Source of the DNA: Streptomyces atratus
GTDB lineage: Bacteria > Actinomycetota > Actinomycetes > Streptomycetales > Streptomycetaceae
Direction of reading: 5' to 3'
Assembly: GCF_900119365.1 (NCBI RefSeq)
Contig: NZ_FPJO01000012.1
Coordinates: 62,001-126,000 of the forward strand
DNA length: 64,000 nucleotides
In this document: one piece after another, positions 26,336-34,947 of the stretch
How the letters are laid out: the number at the start of each line of letters is the position of its first letter
Position numbering within the stretch: the stretch's first letter is position 1
Program-made: the position numbers and the translations under genes
Notes under the pieces: generated by a model
What the model was told of the DNA's origin: nothing
Databases searched by the model: none
The model's input: only the letters and a program-made list of their open reading frames with translations

Positions 26336-27367
26336 TCAGGCGGTGGTGAGCACCATCCGGAAGCGGGCCGCGCCGGACAGCATCTTGCGGTACGCCTCCT
26401 CCGCGCCTTCCAGCGGCACGGTCTCGGTCATCGGGCGGATCCCGTGCAGGGCGCTGAACGCCAGGGTTTCCTGCACGTCCTGCGCGGTGCCGGACGGGTG
26501 GCCCCGGACGACCTTGCCCGACATCAGCAACTGGTTCGGGCTGATCCCCAACGGCTCCGCGTCCGCGCCGATGACCACCAGCTCGCCGCGCGGCGCCAGC
26601 CCCTCCACGGTCGCCGTGATGGCCGCGGAGTTGGCGGCGGTGGCCAGGACGACCCGGGCACCGCCCAGGGCCTGCAACGCGTCCGCGACGCCGGTGTCCG
26701 CGGTGCTGTCGACGTAGTGGTGCGCGCCGAGCTCCTGCGCGAAGTCGGCCTTGGCGGCCCCGCGGGCGATCGCCACCGTCTCGAAGCCCATCGCCGCCGC
26801 GTACTGCACGCCCAGGTGCCCGAGGCCGCCGATGCCGAGCACGGCGACCAGGTCCCCGGGCCGGGCGGCGCTGCGCCGCAGCCCGTTGTACGTGGTCACC
26901 CCCGCACAGCCGATCGGCGCCGCGTCGGCCGCCGCCAGCGCGTCGGGGATCCGGGCCAGGGCGTCCGCCGGGACGGTCACGCTCTCGGCGTAGCCACCGT
27001 CGTACGCCCATCCGGGCACCTTCAGGTTCACGCAGACCATGAAGTCGCCCCGCCTGCACGGCGTGCAGTGGCCGCAGCTGCCGCCGAACCAGCCCACCGC
27101 CACCCGGTCACCCACCTGCCAGGCGTTCTGAGTCCCCTCGCCGAGCTCCGCGATCCGGCCCGCGATCTCGTGCCCCGGGACCACCGGGAACCGTACGCCC
27201 GGCAGCGCGGCGTCCACGAAGAGCGCGTCGCTGTGGCAGATCCCGCAGGCGTCCACGGCCACCCGGACATGACCCGGGCCCGGCTGCGCCACCGCGCGCT
27301 CGACGATCTCGAAAGGACCGCCTGCGGCGGTGGCCTGCGCGGCTCGGTAGACGCTGGGGACGCTCAT
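26336..27367 (-). CDS. Zinc-dependent alcohol dehydrogenase (MDR, AdhP type)
   Basis: 343 residues, the normal length for the family. The catalytic zinc ligands are Cys in GICHSD and His-Glu of PGHEIAGR. The structural zinc lobe is CGHCTPCRRGDFMVC. The Rossmann glycine motif GIGGLGHLGVQ binds NAD(P). It oxidises primary alcohols or reduces aldehydes. I chose ATG 27367 with GGAGA upstream; longer in-frame starts add low-complexity sequence. Its neighbours give no pathway context. Substrate is undetermined. Confidence 0.9.
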   Translation of the reverse strand: MSVPSVYRAAQATAAGGPFEIVERAVAQPGPGHVRVAVDACGICHSDALFVDAALPGVRFPVVPGHEIAGRIAELGEGTQNAWQVGDRVAVGWFGGSCGHCTPCRRGDFMVCVNLKVPGWAYDGGYAESVTVPADALARIPDALAAADAAPIGCAGVTTYNGLRRSAARPGDLVAVLGIGGLGHLGVQYAAAMGFETVAIARGAAKADFAQELGAHHYVDSTADTGVADALQALGGARVVLATAANSAAITATVEGLAPRGELVVIGADAEPLGISPNQLLMSGKVVRGHPSGTAQDVQETLAFSALHGIRPMTETVPLEGAEEAYRKMLSGAARFRMVLTTA

Positions 27368-27470
27368 CTGGATCTCTCCGCGGGTACGGGGTGGACGGCC
27401 CCCCGGAACCAGCAGATCAGCTCCGGCCCGGTCACGCGCGCCGGGCAGCGCGTTCGGGGGCCCCGCCGGC

Positions 27471-27634
27471 TCAGGAGGAGGGCGGCCGTTCGCCGTGCCA
27501 GGAGCGCCAGAGCGCGGCGTACGCGCCGTCGGCCGCCACGAGCTCGTCATGGGTGCCCAGTTCGGTGATCCGGCCGTCCTCCATCACGGCCAACCGGTCG
27601 GCGTCGTGGGCCGTCTGCAGCCGGTGCCTGCTCC
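27471..27634 (-). pseudogene. C-terminal remnant of an ABC exporter ATPase
   Basis: About 52 codons read like the end of an ABC exporter nucleotide-binding domain: HRLQTAHDADRLAVMEDGRI followed by TELGTHDELVAADGAYAALW. That corresponds to the switch His loop through the D-loop-distal tail. The Walker A, Q-loop, signature and Walker B are absent, and upstream sequence at about 27635 is unrelated. It is a truncated, non-functional fragment marking a deletion or rearrangement between the dehydrogenase and the prenyltransferase. Confidence 0.7.
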
Positions 27635-27716
27635 AGGGATCGTACGGCCAGCGTGAGACTTCGGCACCGTCTGACCGCCCGGTTTGGCGCGTGCTGATCC
27701 CGGACACGACGAAAAC

Positions 27717-27753
27717 CCCGCCACCCCCTGGAATCCGCCAGGGGCGTGGCGGG
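27717..27753. terminator. Hairpin terminator at the uppS stop
   Basis: Stem CCCGCCAC-CCCCTGG (27717-27731) with CCAGGGG-c-GTGGCGGG (27738-27753), one bulged C, 6-base loop. It overlaps the 3' edge of the uppS-like gene and is preceded by AAAA on the plus strand, giving a U-run for minus-strand transcripts. Confidence 0.75.
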
Positions 27754-28536
27754 TCACTTGCCGAATCGTCGTTCACGACTCGCGTACGAGCGAAGTGCGC
27801 GCAGGAAGTCCACGTGACGGAACGCCGGCCAGTAGCAGTCCACCCAGTGCATCTCGGCGTACGCGGACTGCCAGAGAAGGAAGCCGGACAGCCGCTGTTC
27901 TCCGGAGGTTCGGATGATGAAGTCGGTGTGGTCGGCTGTCGGCGAGTACAGATGCCGGGAGATGTCCTCGATGTCGAACCGTTCGACCAGTTCGGCAGGG
28001 TCGCCACCGGCAGCGATGTGTTCCTCGAAGGCGCTCTTCACCGCATCGACGATCTCCCGTCGGCCGCCGTAGCCGACCGCGACGTCCACCTTGAGCCCGC
28101 CGCGCCCGGCGGTCGCGGCGGCGGCCTCCTTGAGCACTTGGGCACTGGTACCGGGCAGCATGTCGAGCGAGCCGATCACCTGGACCTCCCAGGGGCGGCC
28201 TGCGGCCGTGATGTCCCGGACGGTCTCTTCGATGATCTCGATCAGCGGGCCGAGCTGCTCGGCGGGGCGCCCGAGGTTGTCGTCGGAGAGCATGAAGAGG
28301 GTCACGTGCTCGATTCCGTCGGCAGTGCACCAGCCCAGGAACTCGGTCGTCTTGGCGCCGCCCGCCCGGTACCCCTCCCGGACGTCCGCGTGACCCGCCT
28401 GCCGAGCCCAGCGCCGATTGCCGTCGAGCATGATCCCGACGTGCTGCGGGCGGGGCAGCCCCGCCAGAGTGGCGGCCAGCCGACGCTCGTACACCGCCTC
28501 GATCGGCCGTCGGAGAAACAGTGGGAGCAGCCTCAT
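27754..28536 (-). CDS. Cis-prenyltransferase (isoprenyl diphosphate synthase, UppS family)
   Basis: 260 residues. Hallmarks: HVGIMLDGNRRWARQAG with the catalytic Asp and P-loop-like region, the middle FMLSDDNLGRP, and the C-terminal RTSGEQRLSGFLLWQSAYAE substrate/Mg region. It condenses isopentenyl diphosphate onto allylic diphosphates with Z stereochemistry. Product length cannot be read from sequence. Streptomycetes carry several paralogues, so this need not be the essential undecaprenyl enzyme; a short-chain Z-farnesyl type is possible. Start ATG 28536. A terminator hairpin overlaps its end. Confidence 0.9.
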   Translation of the reverse strand: MRLLPLFLRRPIEAVYERRLAATLAGLPRPQHVGIMLDGNRRWARQAGHADVREGYRAGGAKTTEFLGWCTADGIEHVTLFMLSDDNLGRPAEQLGPLIEIIEETVRDITAAGRPWEVQVIGSLDMLPGTSAQVLKEAAAATAGRGGLKVDVAVGYGGRREIVDAVKSAFEEHIAAGGDPAELVERFDIEDISRHLYSPTADHTDFIIRTSGEQRLSGFLLWQSAYAEMHWVDCYWPAFRHVDFLRALRSYASRERRFGK

Positions 28537-28709
28537 GAACCATCTCCATCGCGTTGTGGATGCTCGCCGCGGACCCTACCAGGGGCACTTTGACGAGCTC
28601 GGCGAACGCTGGCGTCCGCACCGGTGCCGCCGACATGGTCCACCTTGGCAGCCCCGCGTACGACGGCGCCAATCCCCGCCCCTGCTCACGGCCGCTGCGC
28701 GCAACCCGC

Positions 28710-28817
28710 ATGGGCGAGGTGGGCGACGCGGCGGCCGGGGAGCCGGTCAGGACTCTGTGGTGCCGTTGGTGGGAGTGGTGCGGGTGCCACTGCTGTCAGG
28801 CGCATGACGAAGTGTAG
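28710..28817 (+). CDS. Possible Cys/Trp-rich microprotein (35 residues)
   Basis: A 35-codon frame from ATG 28710 to TAG. Its C-terminal segment LWCRWWEWCGCHCCQAHDEV has five Cys, two His and four Trp in 20 residues, a composition suggestive of metal or cluster binding. There is no clear ribosome-binding site upstream of 28710, and longer in-frame starts exist. It is divergent from uppS within a 408-base stretch with no other gene. It may be chance. Confidence 0.3.
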   Translation: MGEVGDAAAGEPVRTLWCRWWEWCGCHCCQAHDEV

Positions 28818-28944
28818 AGAGCTGTGGATCTGGTGATGTGTGATCGGATCGGATCGGGCCGGGTAGTGGTTCATCGCCCGCCGCAGGCGATCCGGGCGTC
28901 CTCGGGAACTGGTCGGCAGGCTTCCCGGGTTCGGCCGATTCCTC

Positions 28945-29649
28945 TCAGGTGAGGAGGCTGCGCCAGCGGTCGGCCGACTCCATGATGTCCAGGCTGACCC
29001 GCTCCAGGAACGCCCCTGCCTTGGCCATCCGCCGCCCCACGGGGCTGTCGGGCCCGGCCGCCTCCGCCGTGACCATCGCGGACTGCGCCGCTTCGAGAGT
29101 CTGCCGCGTGCTGAGGACGATGGACCGGTACCAGGCCTCGTCGTCGATCACATAGACGTCGCGGCGCCGCTGCGGATCGCGCTCACGCCGGACATAACCG
29201 TGCTGGACGAGGTAGTTCACGGCCAAGGAGACGGAGGCGGGGCTGACCTCCAGCCTGCGGGCCAGCTCGGCCGCGGTGCGCCTGCCGTCCTCGGACAGCA
29301 GCAGGTCGACGTGCACGCGTGCTGTCATCCTCGGCAGCCCCGCCCGGACCGCCATCTCGATGATCTCCTCTCCCGCCGCGTCCCCCGATGGTCCGGCCGC
29401 GCGCGGGGGCGCCGGTGTGCCACGACGCGCCCGCCGGCCCGCCGCCCGGTGCGCCCGCTGGGGCTGGTAGCCGCCGGAGCCGCCGTTGCGTCCGATCTCC
29501 CGGCTGATCGTCGAGGTCGGCCGGTCGAGCCGCCTCGCGATCTCGGCGTAGGAGAGCCCGTCGGCGATTCCGGCCGCGATGCGCTGGCGGTCCTGCTGGG
29601 TCAACCGTTCTCCTGGCATGCCGTCAGTATTGCTTTCGCCGTCATTCAT
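28945..29649 (-). CDS. Transcriptional regulator with IS30-type HTH fused to MarR/GbsR-like domain
   Basis: 234 residues. The N-terminal ~55 residues match the IS30-transposase-type helix-turn-helix (RLTQQDRQRIAAGIADGLSY, then AEIARRLDRPTSTISREI). A basic linker follows. Residues ~95-234 form a MarR/GbsR-like winged helix (AELARRLEVSPASVSLAVNY, HGYVRRERDPQRRRDVYVID) with a helical tail. It thus has two DNA-binding modules in one chain. The start is uncertain: ATG 29649 has no ribosome-binding site and overlaps a CATTGCA repeat, so leaderless translation or ATG 29619 is possible. It is divergent from the P450 gene and likely its regulator. Confidence 0.85.
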   Translation of the reverse strand: MNDGESNTDGMPGERLTQQDRQRIAAGIADGLSYAEIARRLDRPTSTISREIGRNGGSGGYQPQRAHRAAGRRARRGTPAPPRAAGPSGDAAGEEIIEMAVRAGLPRMTARVHVDLLLSEDGRRTAAELARRLEVSPASVSLAVNYLVQHGYVRRERDPQRRRDVYVIDDEAWYRSIVLSTRQTLEAAQSAMVTAEAAGPDSPVGRRMAKAGAFLERVSLDIMESADRWRSLLT

Positions 29650-29752
29650 TGCAACGCATCATTGCATTTGACCGCATCGTCATTGCATCAATTTTCTGCC
29701 GCTGACCTGCGTAAATGCATTTTCGTTGATTGACAGAAATTCTGAATGCAAC
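29647..29752. promoter_or_regulatory. CATTGCA repeat cluster between regulator and P450
   Basis: Five related sites in about 105 bases: CATTGCA at 29647-29653, 29660-29666 and 29681-29687, palindrome AAATGCATTT at 29713-29722, and GAATGCAAC (reverse orientation) at 29744-29752. The region is strikingly A/T-rich for this genome. Candidate operators for the divergent two-HTH regulator. Confidence 0.6.
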
Positions 29753-29803
29753 GTAGCTTTCAAGCATCGTCAAACGCGTACTATCGCGAGATGAGGAATG
29801 ATC

Positions 29804-31009
29804 ATGGGTGAATTCCTGCACACCGTCCCGACGATGCCTGCGGCGCGCCGATCCGGCTGCCCCTTCGATCCGCCGGCCGAGCTGGTCGACGCCCGCCGGC
29901 ACGGCCCCCTCAGCCACTACACCTTCCCCGGCGGAGAACCCGGCTGGCTGATCACCGGATACGACCTGGTCAGGGCGGTTCTGGCCGACTCGCGGTTCAG
30001 CTCACGCAAGGAGCTCATGCTCCACCCGACCATCGACTACGGAGACATGAAGGCGCCCCCGGCGCCGCCCGGCGAGTTCCTCCTCATGGACGACCCCGAG
30101 CACAGCCGCTATCGAAGGCCGCTGATGGGCAAGTTCACCGTACGGCGGATGCGACTGCTCACCGAGCGCATCGAGCAGATCACCGCCGACCACCTGGACG
30201 CCATGGAGGAGGCCGGGCCGTCGGCGGACCTGGTGACCGCGTTCGCCAAGCCCATCCCCGCCATCGTGATCTGTGAACTGCTGGGGGTGCCTTACCAGGA
30301 CCGGGGGTCCTTCCAGGAACAGGTCGACTCGTTCATGAACGGGGAGACGAGCGACGAGGACCTGATCGCGGCCTATACCGGGACCCAGAACTACCTCGCG
30401 GAGCTGGTGGCCGCCAAACGCGCCAACCCCACCGACGACGTGCTCAGCGACCTCACCGACAGCGATCTGACCGACGAGGAACTGAGGGGGATGGCCCTGC
30501 TCCTGCTGGCGGCCGGGCTCGACACCACCACGAACATGCTGGCCCTCGGCACCTTCGCGCTGCTGCGCAACCCGGAGCAACTGGCCGCGCTGCGCGCCGA
30601 TCCCGCGCTCACCGACCGGGCCGTGGAGGAACTGCTGCGGTATCTCAGCGTCGCCAAGACGTTCATGAGAACGGCGCTGGAGGACGTCGAGGTGGGCGGC
30701 CGGACCATCGAGGCCGGCTCGCGGGTGATCCTCTCGTACAACACCGCCAACCGCGACCCCGAACGCTTCGCCGATCCCCACATGCTCGACCTCCGCAGGC
30801 AGGAAGGCGGGCACCTGGCCTTCGGCCACGGCATCCACCAGTGCCTGGGACAGCAACTGGCCCGCGTCGAGATGAAGGTGGCGTTCCCCGCGCTGTTCAA
30901 CCGCTTCCCCACGCTGCGCCTGGCCGTACCGCCCGAGGAGATTGCCCTGCGTCCGGAGACCGCGGACGTCTACGGGGTGAAGAGCCTCCCGGTCACCTGG
31001 GAGGCGTGA
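29804..31009 (+). CDS. Cytochrome P450 monooxygenase
   Basis: 401 residues. Complete P450 signature set: I-helix AGLDTTTNM (oxygen activation), ExxR in VEELLRYL, and the heme-Cys loop AFGHGIHQCLGQQLAR with the thiolate Cys at about residue 347. It is a soluble bacterial class, typical of CYP105/CYP107-like enzymes, needing ferredoxin and reductase, neither adjacent. I chose ATG 29804 because GAGGA lies 7 bases upstream; ATG 29798 two codons earlier is too close. Substrate unknown. The promoter carries CATTGCA repeats. Confidence 0.92.
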   Translation: MGEFLHTVPTMPAARRSGCPFDPPAELVDARRHGPLSHYTFPGGEPGWLITGYDLVRAVLADSRFSSRKELMLHPTIDYGDMKAPPAPPGEFLLMDDPEHSRYRRPLMGKFTVRRMRLLTERIEQITADHLDAMEEAGPSADLVTAFAKPIPAIVICELLGVPYQDRGSFQEQVDSFMNGETSDEDLIAAYTGTQNYLAELVAAKRANPTDDVLSDLTDSDLTDEELRGMALLLLAAGLDTTTNMLALGTFALLRNPEQLAALRADPALTDRAVEELLRYLSVAKTFMRTALEDVEVGGRTIEAGSRVILSYNTANRDPERFADPHMLDLRRQEGGHLAFGHGIHQCLGQQLARVEMKVAFPALFNRFPTLRLAVPPEEIALRPETADVYGVKSLPVTWEA

Positions 31010-31073
31010 GCGACGAGGATCGCCGTGGACGCCGGGCGCTGCGCCGGCTCCGGGCACCCGAGCCGGAGGCGGC

Positions 31074-32927
31074 TCACGTCAGGCTCTCCCGCCACGCCCG
31101 GTGCAGCCCCGCGAAGCGGCCCGTGCCGGCGATGAGTTCGGCCGGGGCGCCGTCCTCCACGATGCGGCCGTGTTCCATCACCAGGACCCGGTCCGCGATC
31201 TCGACCGTGGACAGGCGGTGGGCGATCACCACCGCGGTGCGGCCGTGCAGCACCGTGTCCATGGCCCGTTGCACGGCCTGCTCGCCGGGGATGTCGAGCG
31301 AGCTCGTCGCCTCGTCGAGGATCAGCACCGCCGGGTTGGCGAGCAGGGCGCGGGCGAAGCCGACCAGCTGGCGCTGACCGGCCGAGATCCGGCCGCCCCG
31401 CTTGCGTACGTCCGTGTCGTAGCCGTCGGGCAGTGCGCTGATGAAATCGTGCGCGCCGATCGCCTTGGCGGCCTGCTCGATCTCCGCGCGGGTCGCGTCC
31501 GGGCTGCCGATCGCGATGTTCTCGGCGACCGTCCCGGAGAACAGGAACGCCTCCTGCGTCACCATCACCACACCCCGCCGCAGCTCCGGCACGGCCAGGT
31601 CCCGCAGATCCGTGCCGTCGAGCAGCACCCGGCCGTCCGTCGGGTCGTAGAACCGGGCCAGCAGCTTGGCCAGCGTCGACTTGCCCGCACCCGTCGACCC
31701 GACCACCGCGACGGTCTGCCCGGCCGGGACCGTCAGATCGAAGCGGGGCAGCACCTCGCCGCCCGTGCGGTAGGCGAAGCGCACCTGGTCGAATACGACC
31801 TCCCGGCCCGGGTGCTCGCCCGTGAGGGCCGGCAGCTCCCGCGGGTCGGACGGCTCGGGGACGGACGGGGTCTGGGCCAGCAGACCCGCGATCTTCTCCA
31901 GCGAGGCCGCGGCCGACTGGTAGGAGTTGAGGAACATGCCGAGCCGGTCGATCGGGTCGTACAGCCGGCGCAGATAGAGCACGGCCGCGGCCAGCACCCC
32001 GAGCGCCAGGGTGCCCGAGGCCACCCGGTACGCGCCCCACAGCACGATTCCGGCGACCGCCGTGTTGGCGACCAGCCGGGAGCCGACGACGTAGCGGCCC
32101 ATCTCCAGCATCGCGCTGCCGTTGGTCCACCGGTGCGTGTTGTTGAGGCCCTCGAAGTGCGCGTCGTTGACGGGCTCGCGGCGGAAGGCCTGGACGGGGC
32201 GGATGCCGTTCATCGTCTCCGCGAACTTCACGATGACCGCGGCGATCGCCGAGGACCGCTCGGCGTACAGCACACCGGCCCGCCGCTGGAAGCGCCGCAC
32301 CAGCAGATACAGCGGGACGAAGGAGAGCACGGCCAGCGAGCCCAGACCGAAGTCCAGCCAGAGCAGCATCAGCGAGATGGAGACGAAGGACAGGACGACG
32401 CCGATCAGCTCCTGGAGCCCCTCGCTGAGCAGCTCCCGCAGCGACTCCACGTCCGTGGTGGAACGGGAGATCAGCCGGCCCGAGGTGTAGCGCTCGTGGA
32501 AGTCCACGCTCAGCGCCTGCGCATGACGGAAGATCCGCCCGCGCAGATCGAGCAGCGCGTCCTGGTTGACCAGGGAGGAGACCCGTACGAACGCGTACTG
32601 CGTGCCCCCGGCCACCGCCGAGCACAGCGCGTACCCGACGGCCACCGCGATCAGCGGCCCGTATTCCGCGTCCCGGAACGCGGGCACCCCGCTGTCGATG
32701 GCGTACGCGACGAGCAGCGGACCGGCCTGGACCGAGAGCTGCTGGACCAGCAGCACCAGCGCGATCAGCGCCACCCGGGCCCTCATCGGCCGCAGCAGCG
32801 ATCTCAGCAGGGCCCCGGTCGCGCCGGGCGGGGTGGGCAGGTCGTCCCGGTCGAAGCGGTCCCCGGCGCTCCCGGCATCCTCGGTGGGCTCGGCGGGGGC
32901 TGTGTCCGCAGTCGTCGTACTGGTCAT
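31074..32927 (-). CDS. ABC exporter half-transporter, second of a heterodimeric pair
   Basis: 617 residues. A Thr/Ala/Asp-rich N-terminal tail (~40 residues), six-helix ABC exporter membrane domain (~45-345), then the ATPase domain with Walker A GSTGAGKST, a signature motif degenerate as ISAGQRQ (consensus LSGGQ), Walker B VLILDEATSSLD and switch IAHRLST. Its start overlaps the stop of the preceding ABC gene by 4 bases, so the two form one coupled exporter. Each has a complete ATP site. Substrate unknown: multidrug or lipid-linked export are usual roles. Confidence 0.9.
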   Translation of the reverse strand: MTSTTTADTAPAEPTEDAGSAGDRFDRDDLPTPPGATGALLRSLLRPMRARVALIALVLLVQQLSVQAGPLLVAYAIDSGVPAFRDAEYGPLIAVAVGYALCSAVAGGTQYAFVRVSSLVNQDALLDLRGRIFRHAQALSVDFHERYTSGRLISRSTTDVESLRELLSEGLQELIGVVLSFVSISLMLLWLDFGLGSLAVLSFVPLYLLVRRFQRRAGVLYAERSSAIAAVIVKFAETMNGIRPVQAFRREPVNDAHFEGLNNTHRWTNGSAMLEMGRYVVGSRLVANTAVAGIVLWGAYRVASGTLALGVLAAAVLYLRRLYDPIDRLGMFLNSYQSAAASLEKIAGLLAQTPSVPEPSDPRELPALTGEHPGREVVFDQVRFAYRTGGEVLPRFDLTVPAGQTVAVVGSTGAGKSTLAKLLARFYDPTDGRVLLDGTDLRDLAVPELRRGVVMVTQEAFLFSGTVAENIAIGSPDATRAEIEQAAKAIGAHDFISALPDGYDTDVRKRGGRISAGQRQLVGFARALLANPAVLILDEATSSLDIPGEQAVQRAMDTVLHGRTAVVIAHRLSTVEIADRVLVMEHGRIVEDGAPAELIAGTGRFAGLHRAWRESLT

Positions 32928-34777
32928 CGGGTGCCCTTCTCGGCGAGGTGGTCCTCGGCGGACAGGTCGGGGAAGGCGTCCTCGGTGGGCGCGTCCGGCG
33001 CGCCCTCGGCGCCCGACATCAGCCAGGCGTACTCGGGGCTGCTGCGCAGCAGTTCCTGATGGGTGCCGACGGCGGCGATCCGGCCCTCCGAGAGCAGCGC
33101 CACCCGGTCCGCGAGCATCACGGTGGACGGCCGGTGCGCGACCACGATCGCCGTGGTCTCCGCCAGGACCTGCCGCAGCGCGGCCTCCACCAGCGCCTCC
33201 GTGTGCACGTCCAGCGCGGAGAGTGGATCGTCCAGGACGAGGAAGCGCGGCCGGCCGACCACGGCGCGGGCCAGTGCCAGCCGTTGCCGCTGGCCGCCGG
33301 AGAGGCTGAGGCCCTGCTCCCCGACCTGGGTGCCGACGCCCTCGGGCAGACCGTGCGCGAAGTCGGCCTGGGCGATGGCCAGTGCCCTGCGCAACTCGTA
33401 GTCCCCGGCACCCTCGGCGCCCATCAGCACGTTCTCCCCGACGCTCGCCGAGAAGAGCGTCGGCTCCTCGAAGGCCACCGACACCAGCTCGCGCAGCCGC
33501 TCCCGGGACATGGTGGTGATGTCCGTACCGTCCAGCGTGATCCGCCCCGCGGTGGCCTCGTGCAGCCGCGGCACGAGGGCGGTGAGCGTCGTCTTCCCGG
33601 AACCCGTGGCCCCGACCAGGGCCATCGTCTCGCCGGGGCGGATCCGCAGATCGATCCGGGACAGCACGGGCACGGAGCCGGGCTCCGCGTCGGGATAGCG
33701 GAACTCCACGCCCTCGAAGACCATTTCACCGTGGGCCGAGTCGCTGCCCCGGACGGGCCCTTCCACGCCGGACGCGCCCTCCTCCTCGGCCACGTCCATC
33801 ACCTCGAAGAACCGCTCGGTCGCCGTCGCCGACTCCTGGCTCATCGCCAGCAGGAAGCCGATCGACTCGACCGGCCAGCGCAGCGCGAGCGCGGTGGAGA
33901 GGAAGGCGACCAGAGTGCCCGCGGAGAGGCCGCCGTCCGCGACCTGGACCGTGCCGAGCACCAGCGCCGCACCGATGGCCAGCTCCGGGATCAGGGTGAT
34001 GGAGGACCAGATGCCCGCGAGGAGACGGGCCTTGCCCAGCTCCGTGGTGCGCAGCCGCTCCGAGAGGGAACGGAAGGAGAGGGCCTGGCTGCGGTGCCGG
34101 CCGAAGCCCTTGATGATGCGGATGCCGAGCACGCTCTCCTCGACGACCGTCGTCAGATCACCGACCTGGTCCTGGGCCCGGCGCGCCACCGCCGAGAACT
34201 TCGTCTCGAAGACCAGGCAGATGATCACCATCGGCACCACCGGAGTGAGCAGCACCAGTCCCAGCGTCCACTGCTGCATCAGCAGGATGACGAAGCCGAT
34301 CAGGATCGTCGCCCCGTTGACCAGCAGGAAGGTCAGCGGGAAGGCCAGGAACTGACGCAGCAGCATCAGGTCCGTGGTCGCGCGCGAGAGCAACTGCCCC
34401 GATGCCCAGCGGTCGTGGAACGCCACCGGCAGCCGCTGGAGATGCCGGTACAGATCGGCCCGCATCGCCGCCTCGACCCCGGCCAGCGGCCGCGCCACCA
34501 TCCACCGCCGCACCCCGAACAGCGCAGCCTCGGCGATGCCCAGCAGCAACAGATACAGCGCGCCGAGCCAGACCCCGCCGGGGTCGCGGTCCGTCACCGG
34601 GCCGTCGACGATCCACTTCAGGACGAGGGGGATCACCAGGCCGACGCAGGACGCGACGATCGCGACCAGCGCGGCGCCGAACAGCCGCTTGCGCACCGGC
34701 TTCACATAGGGCCACAACCGCAACAGGGACTGAACGGTGGACCGGTCCTTGGGCTCTGCATGTTCTTCGGGCATCAC
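32924..34777 (-). CDS. ABC exporter half-transporter, first of a heterodimeric pair
   Basis: 617 residues. Six membrane helices (~30-330) precede the ATPase domain: Walker A GATGSGKTT, signature LSLSGGQRQR, Walker B FLVLDDPLSALD (the Walker-B Glu is replaced by Asp, typical of a degenerate site in heterodimers) and HRPST in place of HRLST. The partner 31074-32927 keeps canonical DE and HRLST, so one ATP site should be catalytically weaker. Start GTG 34777 or ATG 34774. The start lies 170 bases from a divergent DrrA-like gene. Confidence 0.9.
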   Translation of the reverse strand: MMPEEHAEPKDRSTVQSLLRLWPYVKPVRKRLFGAALVAIVASCVGLVIPLVLKWIVDGPVTDRDPGGVWLGALYLLLLGIAEAALFGVRRWMVARPLAGVEAAMRADLYRHLQRLPVAFHDRWASGQLLSRATTDLMLLRQFLAFPLTFLLVNGATILIGFVILLMQQWTLGLVLLTPVVPMVIICLVFETKFSAVARRAQDQVGDLTTVVEESVLGIRIIKGFGRHRSQALSFRSLSERLRTTELGKARLLAGIWSSITLIPELAIGAALVLGTVQVADGGLSAGTLVAFLSTALALRWPVESIGFLLAMSQESATATERFFEVMDVAEEEGASGVEGPVRGSDSAHGEMVFEGVEFRYPDAEPGSVPVLSRIDLRIRPGETMALVGATGSGKTTLTALVPRLHEATAGRITLDGTDITTMSRERLRELVSVAFEEPTLFSASVGENVLMGAEGAGDYELRRALAIAQADFAHGLPEGVGTQVGEQGLSLSGGQRQRLALARAVVGRPRFLVLDDPLSALDVHTEALVEAALRQVLAETTAIVVAHRPSTVMLADRVALLSEGRIAAVGTHQELLRSSPEYAWLMSGAEGAPDAPTEDAFPDLSAEDHLAEKGTR

Positions 34778-34821
34778 AGTCGAGCCTACGGTTCACCCCT
34801 GACATCGCTCATGTGGTTTTT

Positions 34822-34843
34822 CCGGCCGGCGGGCGCCGGCCGG
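34822..34843. other. Perfect 10-bp inverted repeat between divergent ABC loci
   Basis: CCGGCCGGCG-GG-CGCCGGCCGG, preceded by TTTTT. It lies in the 170-base divergent region. It could be an operator or a hairpin in the 5' leader of the exporter mRNA. Orientation of the T-run does not fit a terminator for either gene. Confidence 0.4.
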
Positions 34844-34947
34844 GCCCGGGGAGCGCAGGTCGTAGCCCGTATCAACCGATCGGCTGATGCCTCTTCGAGC
34901 GCGATGGACGATGGTGCGCCGACTCCCGCGACACGATGCTCGGGGGC

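Noticed and set aside
28680..28800. Possible cobalamin riboswitch (GGGGAGCCGG and GCCGCTGCGCGCAACCCGC)
   Set aside because: The B12 box and the conserved core order are absent, and the sequence does not precede a cobalamin-related gene.
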